Positions 31,919 to 40,680 of a stretch of DNA of 64,000 bases are shown piece after piece. Below the pieces are notes generated by a model. The model was given only the letters and a program-made list of their open reading frames with translations, ran no database searches and was not told where the DNA came from. The translations under genes were made by a program, and so were the position numbers. Source of the DNA: Pseudomonas sp. MUP55 (GTDB lineage: Bacteria > Pseudomonadota > Gammaproteobacteria > Pseudomonadales > Pseudomonadaceae); contig NZ_CP138214.1 of NCBI RefSeq assembly GCF_034043515.1, forward strand, positions 3,534,001 to 3,598,000, read 5' to 3'. Position 1 is the first letter of the stretch. Each line of letters begins with the position of its first letter.

Positions 31919-32980
31919 ATGAACCTGCCCCTCTTCGCACGGCGCCTGCTGCGTCCGCTGCTCGACCCGTACCGGCGCTATCGCCATGCCAAGCTGATCC
32001 ACGCCGTGCGCGTGTCCATTGGCCTGCTGGCGACGATTCTGCTGACCACCGGTATCAACCTGCCCCACGGTGAGTGGGCGTCGGTGACCATGCTGATTGT
32101 GATCGGCGGTTTGCAACATCACGGCAATATCGGCAAGAAAGCCGTGGAACGCGCCTACGGCACGTTGATCGGTGCCAGCGTGGGTTTGTTGGTGGTGGTT
32201 CAACATGCCTGGCTAGGCATGCCGCTGCTGACGTATCTGCTGATGTCGGCGGTATGCGGTTTTTTTTCCTACCACGCCATCGGCAAGGGCGGCTATATCG
32301 CACTGCTGTCGGCGATCACGGTATTCATTGTTGCTGGGCACGGTGACAACCCGATTTCGGACGGGTTGTGGCGCACCGTCGACATCCTGATCGGCATCGC
32401 GCTGGCCCTGGCGTTTTCCTTCGCCCTGCCGCTGTACGCGGTGTATTCGTGGCGCTACAACCTGGCGAGCGCCCTACGCGATTGTGCGGCGATCTATGGC
32501 CGGATCATCAATGGCCAATCGGTCACCGACGATGAACACCTCAAACTGCTCAACCGCTTGAACGCGGCGATGCTGCAACTGCGTTCGCTGATGCCGTCGG
32601 TGTCCAAGGAAGTGCGCATCTCAATGACCGAGCTGGACAAACTCCAGCGCCACCTGCGCATGTGCATCAGCACGCTGGAGATTCTTGGCAATACCCGCCC
32701 GGACCCGCGGGACGAGCAGTCCACGGCAAGGATGCGTGTGATGCTCAAGGCCGAGCACCGGCAGATTCGGGTTCAACTGGTGGGGATGGCACGGGCGTTG
32801 AAATCAGGCGTCACCGAGCGTCTGGAACGCCCGCATAACGCCAGCAGCCCGCCAACCTCGCTGGACGCCCCCGTATACAGCGCGCTGGATGGCTATCGCT
32901 TATTGACCGTACAGCTGGCGGCTAACGTGGACCAGATGCGTCAGCGCCTGGCGAAAAGCGCACCCCGCTGGAAGATTTAG
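31919..32980 (+). CDS. FUSC-family inner-membrane protein (aromatic acid exporter-like)
   Basis: 353 residues. The N-terminal half has about six helices (35-185) including the FUSC-type ASVTMLIVIGGLQHHGNIGKK and RAYGTLIGASVGLL segments; the C-terminal half is a cytoplasmic helical domain (about 190-353). The family includes YccS, YhcK and AaeB-type exporters. Substrate unknown. It lies downstream of gapN, with a hairpin between. Confidence 0.8.
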   Translation: MNLPLFARRLLRPLLDPYRRYRHAKLIHAVRVSIGLLATILLTTGINLPHGEWASVTMLIVIGGLQHHGNIGKKAVERAYGTLIGASVGLLVVVQHAWLGMPLLTYLLMSAVCGFFSYHAIGKGGYIALLSAITVFIVAGHGDNPISDGLWRTVDILIGIALALAFSFALPLYAVYSWRYNLASALRDCAAIYGRIINGQSVTDDEHLKLLNRLNAAMLQLRSLMPSVSKEVRISMTELDKLQRHLRMCISTLEILGNTRPDPRDEQSTARMRVMLKAEHRQIRVQLVGMARALKSGVTERLERPHNASSPPTSLDAPVYSALDGYRLLTVQLAANVDQMRQRLAKSAPRWKI

Positions 32981-33103
32981 TGTGACCGTTGAATAAGTTT
33001 GCTTGATTTAATGCATTCACACTTTCTCTTACATATTTTTCACGCTTTATTCACAAGCCGGAACGTAGTGTGAAGCCTCATCCGTTACAAACGTTGCATA
33101 TCA

Positions 33104-33131
33104 AGCCCGCCGCCCCAGCGGGCTTTTTTTT
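33104..33131 (+). terminator. Rho-independent terminator after the FUSC-family gene
   Basis: 7-bp stem (AGCCCGC / GCGGGCT) with a 7-nt loop and eight T, 120 bases after the stop. Confidence 0.85.
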
Positions 33132-33165
33132 GCCTGCTTTCTGGCGCTGGAAAACGCCCCGCCTT

Positions 33166-33266
33166 TGTAGGAGCGAGCTTGCTCGCGAAGAACGTAATAG
33201 CGGCGCGGCTCACCAGAATGCCCGCGTTATCGTTGACGTTTTTCGCGAGCAAGCTCGCTCCTACAG
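33166..33266. repeat. Second REP family, inverted pair
   Basis: TGTAGGAGCGAGCTTGCTCG and its inverse ~55 bases apart, a different palindrome family from the GGGGGCTTGCCCCC type. It lies between the terminator and the convergent TetR gene. Confidence 0.88.
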
Positions 33267-33283
33267 GGGTTTGGGGTTTGGCT

Positions 33284-34015
33284 TCAGCGTGTGGCCTGCT
33301 CACGAATCGCGCGCTGGGTCTCCAGCACTTTGGCCAAAGCCGTCTCAGCCTCTGCGCTCTGCTGCGGCACGCGGATGGCCGCCGATACCAGGGTAATGAG
33401 CTTGGCCATCACTTCGGCATCCGTGGCCGGGCGGCCCAGGCTCATGGAATTCATCAGCAGGCGCAATTCAGTGCCAGCCATCACCCCGGAAATCGCCTTG
33501 AGGGCAAATTGCAGGCGCACGCCCAATTCATTGCGCGGCAAATCCGGCAGCGCCAGGGCAAAGGCTTCGAAAAAGCGCTGGAACACCGGCTGGTAATGCA
33601 CCTTGAGGTATTCCTGGATAAACGGCGAGGTGTCGCTGTACACACGACCGAGAAACCGGATGAATGAACGCCCTTCCCCACTGGCGGGGTCACTGCGCTC
33701 CAGGCCCATGGCCGGGGCGAACAGTACGCCCAACAGCGTATCGCAATCGAGCGGGCCGCTGGCCTCGGCTTCACAACGCGCCAGCAACTCCAGACGCTGC
33801 TCATTGAGCGGTTCGAGGCGCTGCATCAGCAGGGTTTTCATCAGGGAATCCTTGTCCCCGAAGTGATAGTTCACCGCAGCCAGGTTGACCTGGGCGCGCT
33901 CGGTAATCTGCCGTAATAAAACCGCGTCATATCCGTACTTGATAAAGAGAGCCTCTGTCGCATCCAGCAGTCGAGTCTTGGTGATGTTTGGAGCGCTGAG
34001 TTTCTTCGCGACCAT
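33284..34015 (-). CDS. TetR/AcrR-family transcriptional regulator
   Basis: 243 residues. The N-terminal DNA-binding domain is clear: RLLDATEALFIKYGYDAVLL then ITERAQVNLAAVNYHFGDKD, the TetR helix-turn-helix. The C-terminal ligand domain (about 80-243) resembles PsrA/PhaD-like regulators that sense acyl or hydrophobic ligands, but the ligand is unknown. It is divergent from the ABC export operon, which it probably represses; a candidate operator lies at 34235-34259. Confidence 0.88.
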   Translation of the reverse strand: MVAKKLSAPNITKTRLLDATEALFIKYGYDAVLLRQITERAQVNLAAVNYHFGDKDSLMKTLLMQRLEPLNEQRLELLARCEAEASGPLDCDTLLGVLFAPAMGLERSDPASGEGRSFIRFLGRVYSDTSPFIQEYLKVHYQPVFQRFFEAFALALPDLPRNELGVRLQFALKAISGVMAGTELRLLMNSMSLGRPATDAEVMAKLITLVSAAIRVPQQSAEAETALAKVLETQRAIREQATR

Positions 34016-34234
34016 AAGGGTTCCACGGGTGGGAAATATTGTTTAAAAAAATTATTTGATTTTTTATACCGGGGCCTTCGTTCGAAAGCAAGCAATGACA
34101 CGGTGGCATAGTCTTGAAAGCTTTTGCCTACAGCAACATAGAAGGTCGCCAACATTGGTTTGCGCGCCCCGCGGCGTCTGGGCACACGGCATTTCAACGC
34201 CTCAAACCGCTCTAAATCCACCGCTGGCGAAGCC

Positions 34235-34259
34235 GTTTGAACGCGGTTACTATTCAAAC
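34235..34259. promoter_or_regulatory. Candidate operator in the TetR / ABC exporter divergent region
   Basis: Perfect 7-bp inverted repeat GTTTGAA / TTCAAAC with an 11-base spacer, in the 356-base gap between the divergent genes. The G-T-T-T / C-A-A-A-C arms resemble operators of PsrA-type TetR proteins. The rest of the gap is AT-rich (34021-34070, 34255-34285), as expected for promoters. Confidence 0.4.
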
Positions 34260-34371
34260 AATTTTTTAAAAACAAGAAATAAAACCAGTCCGTAACGGGC
34301 ACCGGCAGCCCCCCAAGTTGTTACAAAGATTTACAGGGCAGCCCAGCACCGTCGAGACTGCAGGCGTAGTC

Positions 34372-35079
34372 ATGATGACAGAGACCCCCGCGCACCACAG
34401 CTTGGTTTCCCTGCACGGCATCGGCAAAAGCTATCAGCTTGCCGGGCAGCGCCTGTCCATTCTCAATGATGTGTGCCTGTCGATTGCCAGCGGCGAGAGC
34501 TGCGGCATCCTCGGTGCATCCGGTTCCGGCAAAAGCACCCTGCTCAATATCCTCGGCCTGCTGGATTTGCCCGACTGTGGCCAGTACCACTTTGCCGGCC
34601 ACGACATTTTCAACGCCACGCCCGACGAACTGGCGGCACTGCGCAACCAGCAGATCGGTTTCGTGTTTCAGAGTTTCAACCTGTTGCCGCGCCTCAGCGC
34701 CCTCGACAACGTCGCACTGCCCCTGAGCTATCGCGGCGTGTCTCGTCACGAATCGGTGGAGCAGGCCTTGCGCATGCTCGAGCAGGTCGGCCTGGCCGAG
34801 CGTGCCCACCACCGCCCCGCCGACCTTTCCGGTGGCCAGCGCCAACGGGTCGCCATTGCCCGTGCATTGGTCGGCAAACCCTCGGTGATCCTCGCCGACG
34901 AACCCACCGGCAACCTCGACAGCAGCACCGCACAGGACATCATGAACCTGCTGCTGGCGCTCAATCGCGAGCAGCAGGTAACGCTGATCATCGTCACCCA
35001 CGACGCGCAGATCGCCGAGCGGCTGGAGCGCAAGATCCTGGTGCGCAACGGTGTGGTGCACGAGGACCTGCGCCCATGA
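34372..35079 (+). CDS. ABC transporter ATP-binding protein, MacB/LolD class
   Basis: 235 residues. Walker A GASGSGKST, Q-loop VFQSFNLLPRLSALDNV, signature LSGGQRQRVAIARAL, Walker B VILADEPTGNLD and switch VTHD are all intact. This is the MacB/LolD/SalX class, which powers mechanotransmission rather than transport through its own membrane domain. First gene of a four-gene operon; its stop overlaps the permease start. An ATG one codon later (34375) is equally possible. Confidence 0.92.
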   Translation: MMTETPAHHSLVSLHGIGKSYQLAGQRLSILNDVCLSIASGESCGILGASGSGKSTLLNILGLLDLPDCGQYHFAGHDIFNATPDELAALRNQQIGFVFQSFNLLPRLSALDNVALPLSYRGVSRHESVEQALRMLEQVGLAERAHHRPADLSGGQRQRVAIARALVGKPSVILADEPTGNLDSSTAQDIMNLLLALNREQQVTLIIVTHDAQIAERLERKILVRNGVVHEDLRP

Positions 35080-36275
35080 GCCTGCGGGTCGAGCAGAGCC
35101 TGAGCCAACTGCTGCATGAAGCGTTCATCAGCCTGCGCACCCTGGGCAAACGCTCGGTGCTGGCCCTGCTGGGCATCGTGATCGGCAGTTCGTCGGTGGT
35201 GGCGCTGATCAATATCGGCCATAACGCCGCAACCGACGCCGCGATGATATTCAAGGACATGGGCACCGACATCCTGGTCGTTCAGTTCCCGCCCAAGGGC
35301 ACCAGCAACGTCCCGATGCGTACCCAACTCGACTTGGGCTCGGTGCGCCAGGCCGTGCCAGGCATTGCCCATATCGGCGCGCTCAGCTTGTTCAGCGGGC
35401 CCATTGTGTTCCATGGCCGCACCGCCAATGCAAACTTCGTCGGCAGCACCTCGGATGTGCAGGCCGCCATGCGTCTGGTGGTGCGCGAGGGGCGATTGCT
35501 GTCAGCCTTCGATGCCAGCGAAACCTATGGAGTGATCGGCGACCAGGTCGCCCAGGCCCTCGGCGCACCCGGCGATCCGCTCAAGCTGGGTGATCGCGTG
35601 CGCATCAACGACTACCTGTTCCTGATCGTCGGCATCCTGCATAACCAGCCCCGGGCCATGCTGATGCCGGTGCAAGCCAATGAATCGCTGTTCATGCCTG
35701 CCGAAGGCATGCGGCGCATCTTCGCCAGCCCGCAGATCAACAACGTGATCATCCGCGCCCAGCCTGGGCAAGACATGGAACGCGTGGCCCGGGACGCCGC
35801 CGCTGCGCTGCAACCGCAACTGACCGAGCACAATGTCGACATCACGGTGCCCCAGCAGATGATCGACGGCATGACCCGCCAAAGCCGCACCTTCGCCTAT
35901 CTGCTGCTGGCCCTCGGCGCGATTTCGCTGATAGGCGGCGGTGTCGGGGTGATGAATGTGATGCTGATGAACGTTTCGCAGCGTCGCCGCGAGATCGGCA
36001 TCCGCATGGCCCTGGGCGCGCGCCAGCGGGATATCCGCAACCTGTTCCTGCTCGAAGCCGTCACCCTGACCGCCGTCGGCGCGCTGTGCGGCGCGGTATT
36101 GGGCATGACCGCCGCCTGGTTCTACGCGTGGCTGTCGGGCTGGGCCTTTTCCCTGGCGGTGGCCGCCCTGCCCCTGGGCGTCGGCAGCACGTTGCTGGTG
36201 GGTCTGTTCTTTGGCATCTACCCGGCGGTCTCGGCCTCACGCCTGCAACCGGTGGAGGCCCTGCGCGATGAATAG
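35076..36275 (+). CDS. ABC transporter permease, MacB-like (FtsX fold)
   Basis: 399 residues. One helix near 25-50 (LALLGIVIGSSSVVALINIG), a periplasmic MacB-PCD domain (about 55-270), then three helices in the FtsX domain with the conserved QRRREIGIRMALGARQRDI coupling loop. In MacB the ATPase and permease are one chain; here they are two. Upstream in-frame sequence from 34473 lies inside the ATPase gene and is not coding. The stop overlaps the next gene. Confidence 0.9.
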   Translation: MSLRVEQSLSQLLHEAFISLRTLGKRSVLALLGIVIGSSSVVALINIGHNAATDAAMIFKDMGTDILVVQFPPKGTSNVPMRTQLDLGSVRQAVPGIAHIGALSLFSGPIVFHGRTANANFVGSTSDVQAAMRLVVREGRLLSAFDASETYGVIGDQVAQALGAPGDPLKLGDRVRINDYLFLIVGILHNQPRAMLMPVQANESLFMPAEGMRRIFASPQINNVIIRAQPGQDMERVARDAAAALQPQLTEHNVDITVPQQMIDGMTRQSRTFAYLLLALGAISLIGGGVGVMNVMLMNVSQRRREIGIRMALGARQRDIRNLFLLEAVTLTAVGALCGAVLGMTAAWFYAWLSGWAFSLAVAALPLGVGSTLLVGLFFGIYPAVSASRLQPVEALRDE

Positions 36276-37746
36276 ATGGCTACTGCTGCTGGCGCTGATC
36301 GGCCTGCCCGCCATGGCGGCTGACGTGGTCGTCACACCTTCGGCGCCGAGCACCACCCGCAGCGGCTATGACCGGGGCGTATCGCTGAACGCCCAGGCGA
36401 CAACGTTGACCCTGGGCGACGCGGTGTACCTGGGCCTGCGCAACAACCCGGCGATCCGCAGCGCTTACCTGCAGCGCGTGGCGCAAAAGTTCGACCTGCG
36501 GGTCGCCGAAGACGTGTTCAACCCTAAGCTCACCCTCAACAGTTACTACCGCGGCACCCGAGGCTCCCAGGACAGCGCGCGCAACGCCAACCTGGCACCG
36601 TCCACCAGCCTGCTCGGCGAGTACGGCACCCGCCTGAGCATGGCCTGGACCCAGCAACTGAACAACGCCAACCGCGCCGGCCGTTACCGCAGCGACGGCC
36701 TTGACCTGGCCGTCATCCAGCCGCTGATGCGCGGCGCCGGCTGGGACGCCACCACGGCGCCGCTGCGCCTGTCGCGCCTGGCGGAACAGGCCAACCGCCT
36801 CAACCTCAAAGCCACCGTGGCGCAGACCATCAGCCAGATCATCGCGACCTACCGCGAGTTACTGCGGGCCCAGGAGCAACAGTCGATCGTGCAGGAAGCG
36901 CTCAAGCGTTCCACTACGCTGCTGGAGGTGAACAGGGCGTTGATCAGCGCCGGACGCATGGCCGAGTTCGAGATCGTGCAGACCGAAGCCGATATCGCCA
37001 CCCAGCAATTGGGCGTGGAGGAAGCGCAGAACCAACTGGATACCAGTCGCCTTGCCCTCCTGCGCCTGCTGGCCCTGGACCTGTCCACGCCGATTCGCGC
37101 CACCGAAGCCCTGGAGGCCAGGCCCATGGAAATCGACAGGCGCCAGGCGTTCAACCTGGCGCAAACCCAGCAACCGGAATACCTCGCCGCCCTGCTGGGC
37201 AGCCAGCAAGCCGACCTGAACCTGGTGATCGCCAAGGACTCCGGGCGTTGGCAAGTGGACCTGGTGGCCGGTGCAAACCAGGTGCGCGATGCCTTTGACA
37301 GCGACAACGGCCGTACCAATAACCGTACCTGGGACAGCTACGCCGGGGTACAGGTGCAGATCCCCATCGGTGACATCAGCACGCGCCAGGCCGAAGTTCG
37401 CGCGCGGGTGAATGTCGAGGACCAGGAGATCCGCATCACCGACGCCCGCCAGGAGCTGGAACGCAACGTCAACGACGTGGTGCGCGACCTCGGCACCCGC
37501 TGGCGCCAATACGAAATCTCCCAGCGTGCCGTGGAGCTGTCGCGGCGCAAGATCGAGATCGAACGGGAAAAACTCAGCGCCGGGCGCTCCACCAACTTTC
37601 AGGTGCTGAGCTTCGAGACGGACCTGCGCAACGCCGAAAACGCGCGGCTCAATGCGCTGATCGCTTATTTGAACGCTCAGACCCAGCTGGACTTGACGCT
37701 GGGCATGACCCTGGAAAGCTGGGAAATCGCCCTCAATGACTACTAA
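36268..37746 (+). CDS. TolC-family outer-membrane channel protein
   Basis: 492 residues with signal peptide (MNRWLLLLALIGLPAMA). Two long helical repeats with TolC-type features: LTLGDAVYLGLRNNPAIRSA at the start of the first and QTEADIATQQLGVEEAQNQL in the coiled-coil hairpin. It forms the outer-membrane exit duct with the ABC pump and adaptor. The start at 36268 overlaps the permease stop; its own end overlaps the adaptor start by 11 bases. Whether it can also serve other pumps is unknown. Confidence 0.88.
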   Translation: MNRWLLLLALIGLPAMAADVVVTPSAPSTTRSGYDRGVSLNAQATTLTLGDAVYLGLRNNPAIRSAYLQRVAQKFDLRVAEDVFNPKLTLNSYYRGTRGSQDSARNANLAPSTSLLGEYGTRLSMAWTQQLNNANRAGRYRSDGLDLAVIQPLMRGAGWDATTAPLRLSRLAEQANRLNLKATVAQTISQIIATYRELLRAQEQQSIVQEALKRSTTLLEVNRALISAGRMAEFEIVQTEADIATQQLGVEEAQNQLDTSRLALLRLLALDLSTPIRATEALEARPMEIDRRQAFNLAQTQQPEYLAALLGSQQADLNLVIAKDSGRWQVDLVAGANQVRDAFDSDNGRTNNRTWDSYAGVQVQIPIGDISTRQAEVRARVNVEDQEIRITDARQELERNVNDVVRDLGTRWRQYEISQRAVELSRRKIEIEREKLSAGRSTNFQVLSFETDLRNAENARLNALIAYLNAQTQLDLTLGMTLESWEIALNDY

Positions 37747-38983
37747 TCGCAAACGCCTGCTGGGTGCTGTGTTGATCGTGCTGATGGCCGGCGCAGGATT
37801 GGCCTTGCGCGGCCCGGCGCAAGGCCCGGCCAGCGCCGGTGAACACTGGCTGGCGGTGAAGACCGACCCGCTGGTGCACCAGATCGGCCTGGTCGGCAAG
37901 ATCGAGCCCGACACCACCGTCACGCTCACCGCGCCATTCGACGGCAATGTACTGGCGAACCTGGTCGAGCAAGGCCAGCGCGTCGAGGCCGGGCAGGTGC
38001 TGCTGCGCATGGACCCGGCCACCCTCGAAGTGCAACTGCGCGAGGCCCTCTCCGCCCAACTCAAGGCCCGGCGCACCGTGCAGGAAATGCAGGACTGGGA
38101 CAGCAGCGCCGCCGTCACCCGGGCCCGGCGCAGCTTGCGCACCGCAGAGATGAGCGCCGGTAACACCCAGCGCAAACTCACCGAAAGCGAAAACCTGTTC
38201 AAGCGCGGCATCATCCCGCGCAACGAACTCGACGACCTCAAGCAACAGGCCCAGCAGCAACAGCTGGACCTGGCAGCGGCGCGCAGTGAACTGCAACAGG
38301 CGCTGGACCAGGGCAAGGGCGAATACCGGCAGATCGCCGATATGGAGTTGACCAACGCCACGGTGAAATATGATGCCCTGCACACGCTGCTCGAAGGCAA
38401 AGAGGTCAAGGCGCCCTTCTCCGGCATCGTGGTCCCGGCCCCCGGCATCAGCACCTCGTCCGCAGGCGGCGGCAATAACAACGCACCGGTCCAGGCTGGC
38501 AGCAAGGTCAGCCAGGGCCAGGTGCTGTTCGGCCTGGCCAATATCGAACGCTTGAAAATCGTCGCCAGGGTCTCTGAGTTGGACATCAACCAACTGCATC
38601 AAGGCCAGGCCGTGGAAGTCATGGGGGACGGGTTCGACGGTGAGCGGCTGACGGGGTCGGTCAGCGTCGTCAGCGGCCTGGCCATCGCCAACGACAGCCA
38701 GGGCAGCGCGCAGTTTCCAGTAACGTTGGCAATCCCCACACTCACCCCGCAGCAGTTACAGCGGGTGCGCCTGGGGATGAGCGCACGGTTGACCATTGTG
38801 ACGTACAGCAATGCGCAGGCGATCGTGGTACCGAGCGAGGCGATCCGGGCGGACAACACCGTCGAGTACCGGGCGGCGATGGACCAGCCGGTGGAGCGGG
38901 TGAAGGTGACCACCGGGCAATCGACGCCGCAGGGCGTCGAGGTGTTCGGCCTCAAGCCCGGGTTTGTAAATACCTCAAGATAA
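37736..38983 (+). CDS. Periplasmic adaptor (membrane fusion protein, MacA/HlyD type)
   Basis: 415 residues. One N-terminal membrane anchor (about 7-25, LLGAVLIVLMAGAGLAL), a lipoyl half (TVTLTAPFDGNVLANLVEQG), a helical hairpin (about 95-215, rich in Q, L and A heptads), the second lipoyl half (VKAPFSGIVVPAPG) and beta-barrel/membrane-proximal domains. It would link the permease to the channel. In most such operons the adaptor comes first; here it is last. The C-terminus (FGLKPGFVNTSR) is slightly short against typical MacA ends and stops 13 bases before a REP array. Confidence 0.85.
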   Translation: MTTNRKRLLGAVLIVLMAGAGLALRGPAQGPASAGEHWLAVKTDPLVHQIGLVGKIEPDTTVTLTAPFDGNVLANLVEQGQRVEAGQVLLRMDPATLEVQLREALSAQLKARRTVQEMQDWDSSAAVTRARRSLRTAEMSAGNTQRKLTESENLFKRGIIPRNELDDLKQQAQQQQLDLAAARSELQQALDQGKGEYRQIADMELTNATVKYDALHTLLEGKEVKAPFSGIVVPAPGISTSSAGGGNNNAPVQAGSKVSQGQVLFGLANIERLKIVARVSELDINQLHQGQAVEVMGDGFDGERLTGSVSVVSGLAIANDSQGSAQFPVTLAIPTLTPQQLQRVRLGMSARLTIVTYSNAQAIVVPSEAIRADNTVEYRAAMDQPVERVKVTTGQSTPQGVEVFGLKPGFVNTSR

Positions 38984-38996
38984 ACGCCGATCAACC

Positions 38997-39361
38997 TGTG
39001 GGAGGGGGCTTGCCCCCCGATGGCGGTGGGTCAGTCACAGGTGCAGTGGCTGATATGCCTTCATCGGGGGCAAGCCCCCTCCCACAGGGGATCATCATTG
39101 TTACGAGGCATTTATTTATGCAGCCACCGTCGATCATGCACAACCTGCAGACTGCCTGACCCAACCCGGTCCAAAAATGTGGCAGGGGCTTGCCTTCGAT
39201 GGCGGTGGGTCAGTCACAGGGGCAGTGGCTGATATACCTTCATCGGGGGCAAGCCCCCTCCCACAGGGATCATCATTGTTTCGAGGCATTTATTTATGCA
39301 GCCACCTTCAATCATGCACAACCTTCCACCGCCTGACCCAACCCAGTCCAAAATGTGGGAG
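38997..39361. repeat. Tandem REP array, units 1-3 (third unit split by the IS)
   Basis: Two tandem units of ~181 and ~176 bp (starting 38997 and 39178), each a REP pair plus a shared spacer (CATCATTGTT-CGAGGCATTTATTTATGCAGCC). A third unit starts at 39354 (TGTGGGA) but is cut after 8 bases by the IS110 element; its remainder resumes at 40603. The 476-base gap after the adaptor gene holds nothing else up to the element. Confidence 0.88.
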
Positions 39362-39460
39362 CAACTGTCTTATTGGATTCAATTCAGAAGTCATTTTCAT
39401 AGGCAGCAAAGCTCCCACAGCTTAGGCCGTGCAATGCTGAAGGAAATTGCTGCTACCGAG

Positions 39461-40393
39461 CTAATCGGTGCGCTCTTTCCATTCAGTGCGGTCACGCAGC
39501 ATCGCGTTCAGACGTACCAACAAAACGCGCATACAGGCGATCAACGCGACTTTGGCGCATTTCCCTTTATCACGTAGCGCCTTATATCGAGTCCCGAATT
39601 CTGGCTGGTCACGGATAACCACCCAACAGGCCATGTAAAGTGAGCGACGGGCTGAAAACCTTCCGCCACTAATATGGCGTGCACCTTTATGCCTTCCGCT
39701 GTCGTTGTTGTACGGAGCGAGGCCCGCTAGTGCCGCGATAGGGCGCCCTCCAATCTCTCCCAGCTCAGGCAGGTAAGCCATAAGACTGGTGGCAGTAACC
39801 AGCCCGATTCCTTTGACTGAACACAGTCGAGCCACCTTTTCGCTATCTAACTCGTTCGCACTTTGACGAATCAGTTGATCTATCGCCTCCACTGCCACGG
39901 TCAAATAGTCGATATGGTTCTGTAATGCAGGCTTTACCGCATCGCAGGAAGCTGTTTTCAGGCGTCGTCTGTCGTCATCTCTTTGCTGAACAAAATGCTC
40001 CCGCTGCTGGACCAACGCGCGCAGCTTATCGTGCTCCGGGCTTGTAACTCGGGCGCTTGGCGAGTCTAGAACAGCTGCATAGTGCGCAAGAGACTTTGCG
40101 TCTATCGGGTCGGTTTTGGCTTGTTTGCCCATCGCCCTGGAAAAACTCTTGGCTCGGTGCGGATTGATGCAGATGACATCAAGGCCCGCAGCCTGAAGCG
40201 CCTTCATGACTTTGCGCTCATAACCGCCAGTAGCCTCCAATACCACGCGACCAACCTGGTGAAGCAATAGCCACCCAATCAACCCAGGGAAATCTTCTTC
40301 GGCGTTAGCGCAATTTACCCCAACGTCAACCTGATTAACTCGAGCCTCAAGGCTGTCCTTGGAAACATCAATACCTGCTGGATAGGAAAACAT
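39461..40393 (-). CDS. IS110-family transposase (DEDD/RuvC-like recombinase)
   Basis: 310 residues from the ATG at 40393; a TTG two codons earlier is possible. The N-terminal RuvC-like DEDD domain is recognisable: AGIDVSKDSLEAR (first Asp), VVLEATGGYERK (Glu), KTDPIDAKSLAHY (Asp pair). The C-terminal Tnp_IS116/IS110 domain has VKGIGLVTATSLMAYLPELG and LAGLAPYNNDSGRHKG with its catalytic serine region (GRFSARRSLY). It looks intact. AGAGGA precedes the ATG. The base composition is lower in GC than the neighbouring genes. Confidence 0.93.
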   Translation of the reverse strand: MFSYPAGIDVSKDSLEARVNQVDVGVNCANAEEDFPGLIGWLLLHQVGRVVLEATGGYERKVMKALQAAGLDVICINPHRAKSFSRAMGKQAKTDPIDAKSLAHYAAVLDSPSARVTSPEHDKLRALVQQREHFVQQRDDDRRRLKTASCDAVKPALQNHIDYLTVAVEAIDQLIRQSANELDSEKVARLCSVKGIGLVTATSLMAYLPELGEIGGRPIAALAGLAPYNNDSGRHKGARHISGGRFSARRSLYMACWVVIRDQPEFGTRYKALRDKGKCAKVALIACMRVLLVRLNAMLRDRTEWKERTD

Positions 40394-40420
40394 AGCCAAA
40401 TCCTCTTACACTTAATGTGA

Positions 40421-40570
40421 GAGCGCTCTGGCTTGGCCCACGCTTGTAACTGTTCGAGGTGGGCTCGTTCAACTGTTCGGGCTCATGTCCAGAGCGGAGA
40501 GGTGAGTAGCAGCGTGGGCTCCCACACGTGCTTTAAGCACTCGGGGCATTCAGCTTGCTACTCACCGCTC
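40421..40570 (-). ncRNA. Predicted IS110 bridge RNA
   Basis: The non-coding end upstream of the transposase folds, on the minus strand, into two stem-loops. The first (stem 40556-40566 / 40501-40511, extended by 40565-40570 / 40492-40497) has a loop with TGTGGGAG (40519-40526), complementary to the CTCCCACA half of the REP target, and GCCCC (40543-40547), identical to the other half. The second (stem 40489-40494 / 40426-40431) carries ACAGTTG (40470-40476), identical to the element's right end next to the core, and ACAAG (40443-40447), complementary to CTTGT at the left end. This is the target-loop then donor-loop layout described for IS621. Confidence 0.68.
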
Positions 40571-40602
40571 TCACCCTCAGTCTAATCCTGGCTCAAGACA
40601 CA

Positions 40603-40680
40603 AGGGGGCTTGCCCCCGATGGCGGTGGGTCAGTTACAGGTGTATTGGCTGATACACCCTTATCGGAGGCAAGCCCCCCA
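40603..40680. repeat. Remainder of the split third REP unit
   Basis: AGGGGGCTTGCCCCCGATGG continues the unit broken at 39361, and the inverse REP half (TATCGGAGGCAAGCCCCCC) ends directly at the stop codon of the next gene. Confidence 0.85.

Larger units (their letters stand above)
39362..40604 (-). mobile_element. IS110-family insertion sequence in a REP unit
   Basis: About 1.24 kb. The REP sequence TGTGGGAGGGGGCTTGCC is split: TGTGGGAG ends at 39361 and AGGGGGCTTGCC starts at 40603, so the dinucleotide AG (CT on the transposase strand) is present at both junctions. There are no terminal inverted repeats, as expected for IS110. The transposase reads on the minus strand; its upstream (left) end is the 200-base non-coding segment 40400-40602, and its right end is the ~100 bases 39362-39460. 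REP targeting and a CT core are known for IS621-like members of the family. Confidence 0.88.

Noticed and set aside
34473..35075. N-terminal extension of the permease frame inside the ATPase gene
   Set aside because: Arginine/proline-rich shadow of the ATPase; the true start at 35076 overlaps the ATPase stop and begins the MacB-like domain.
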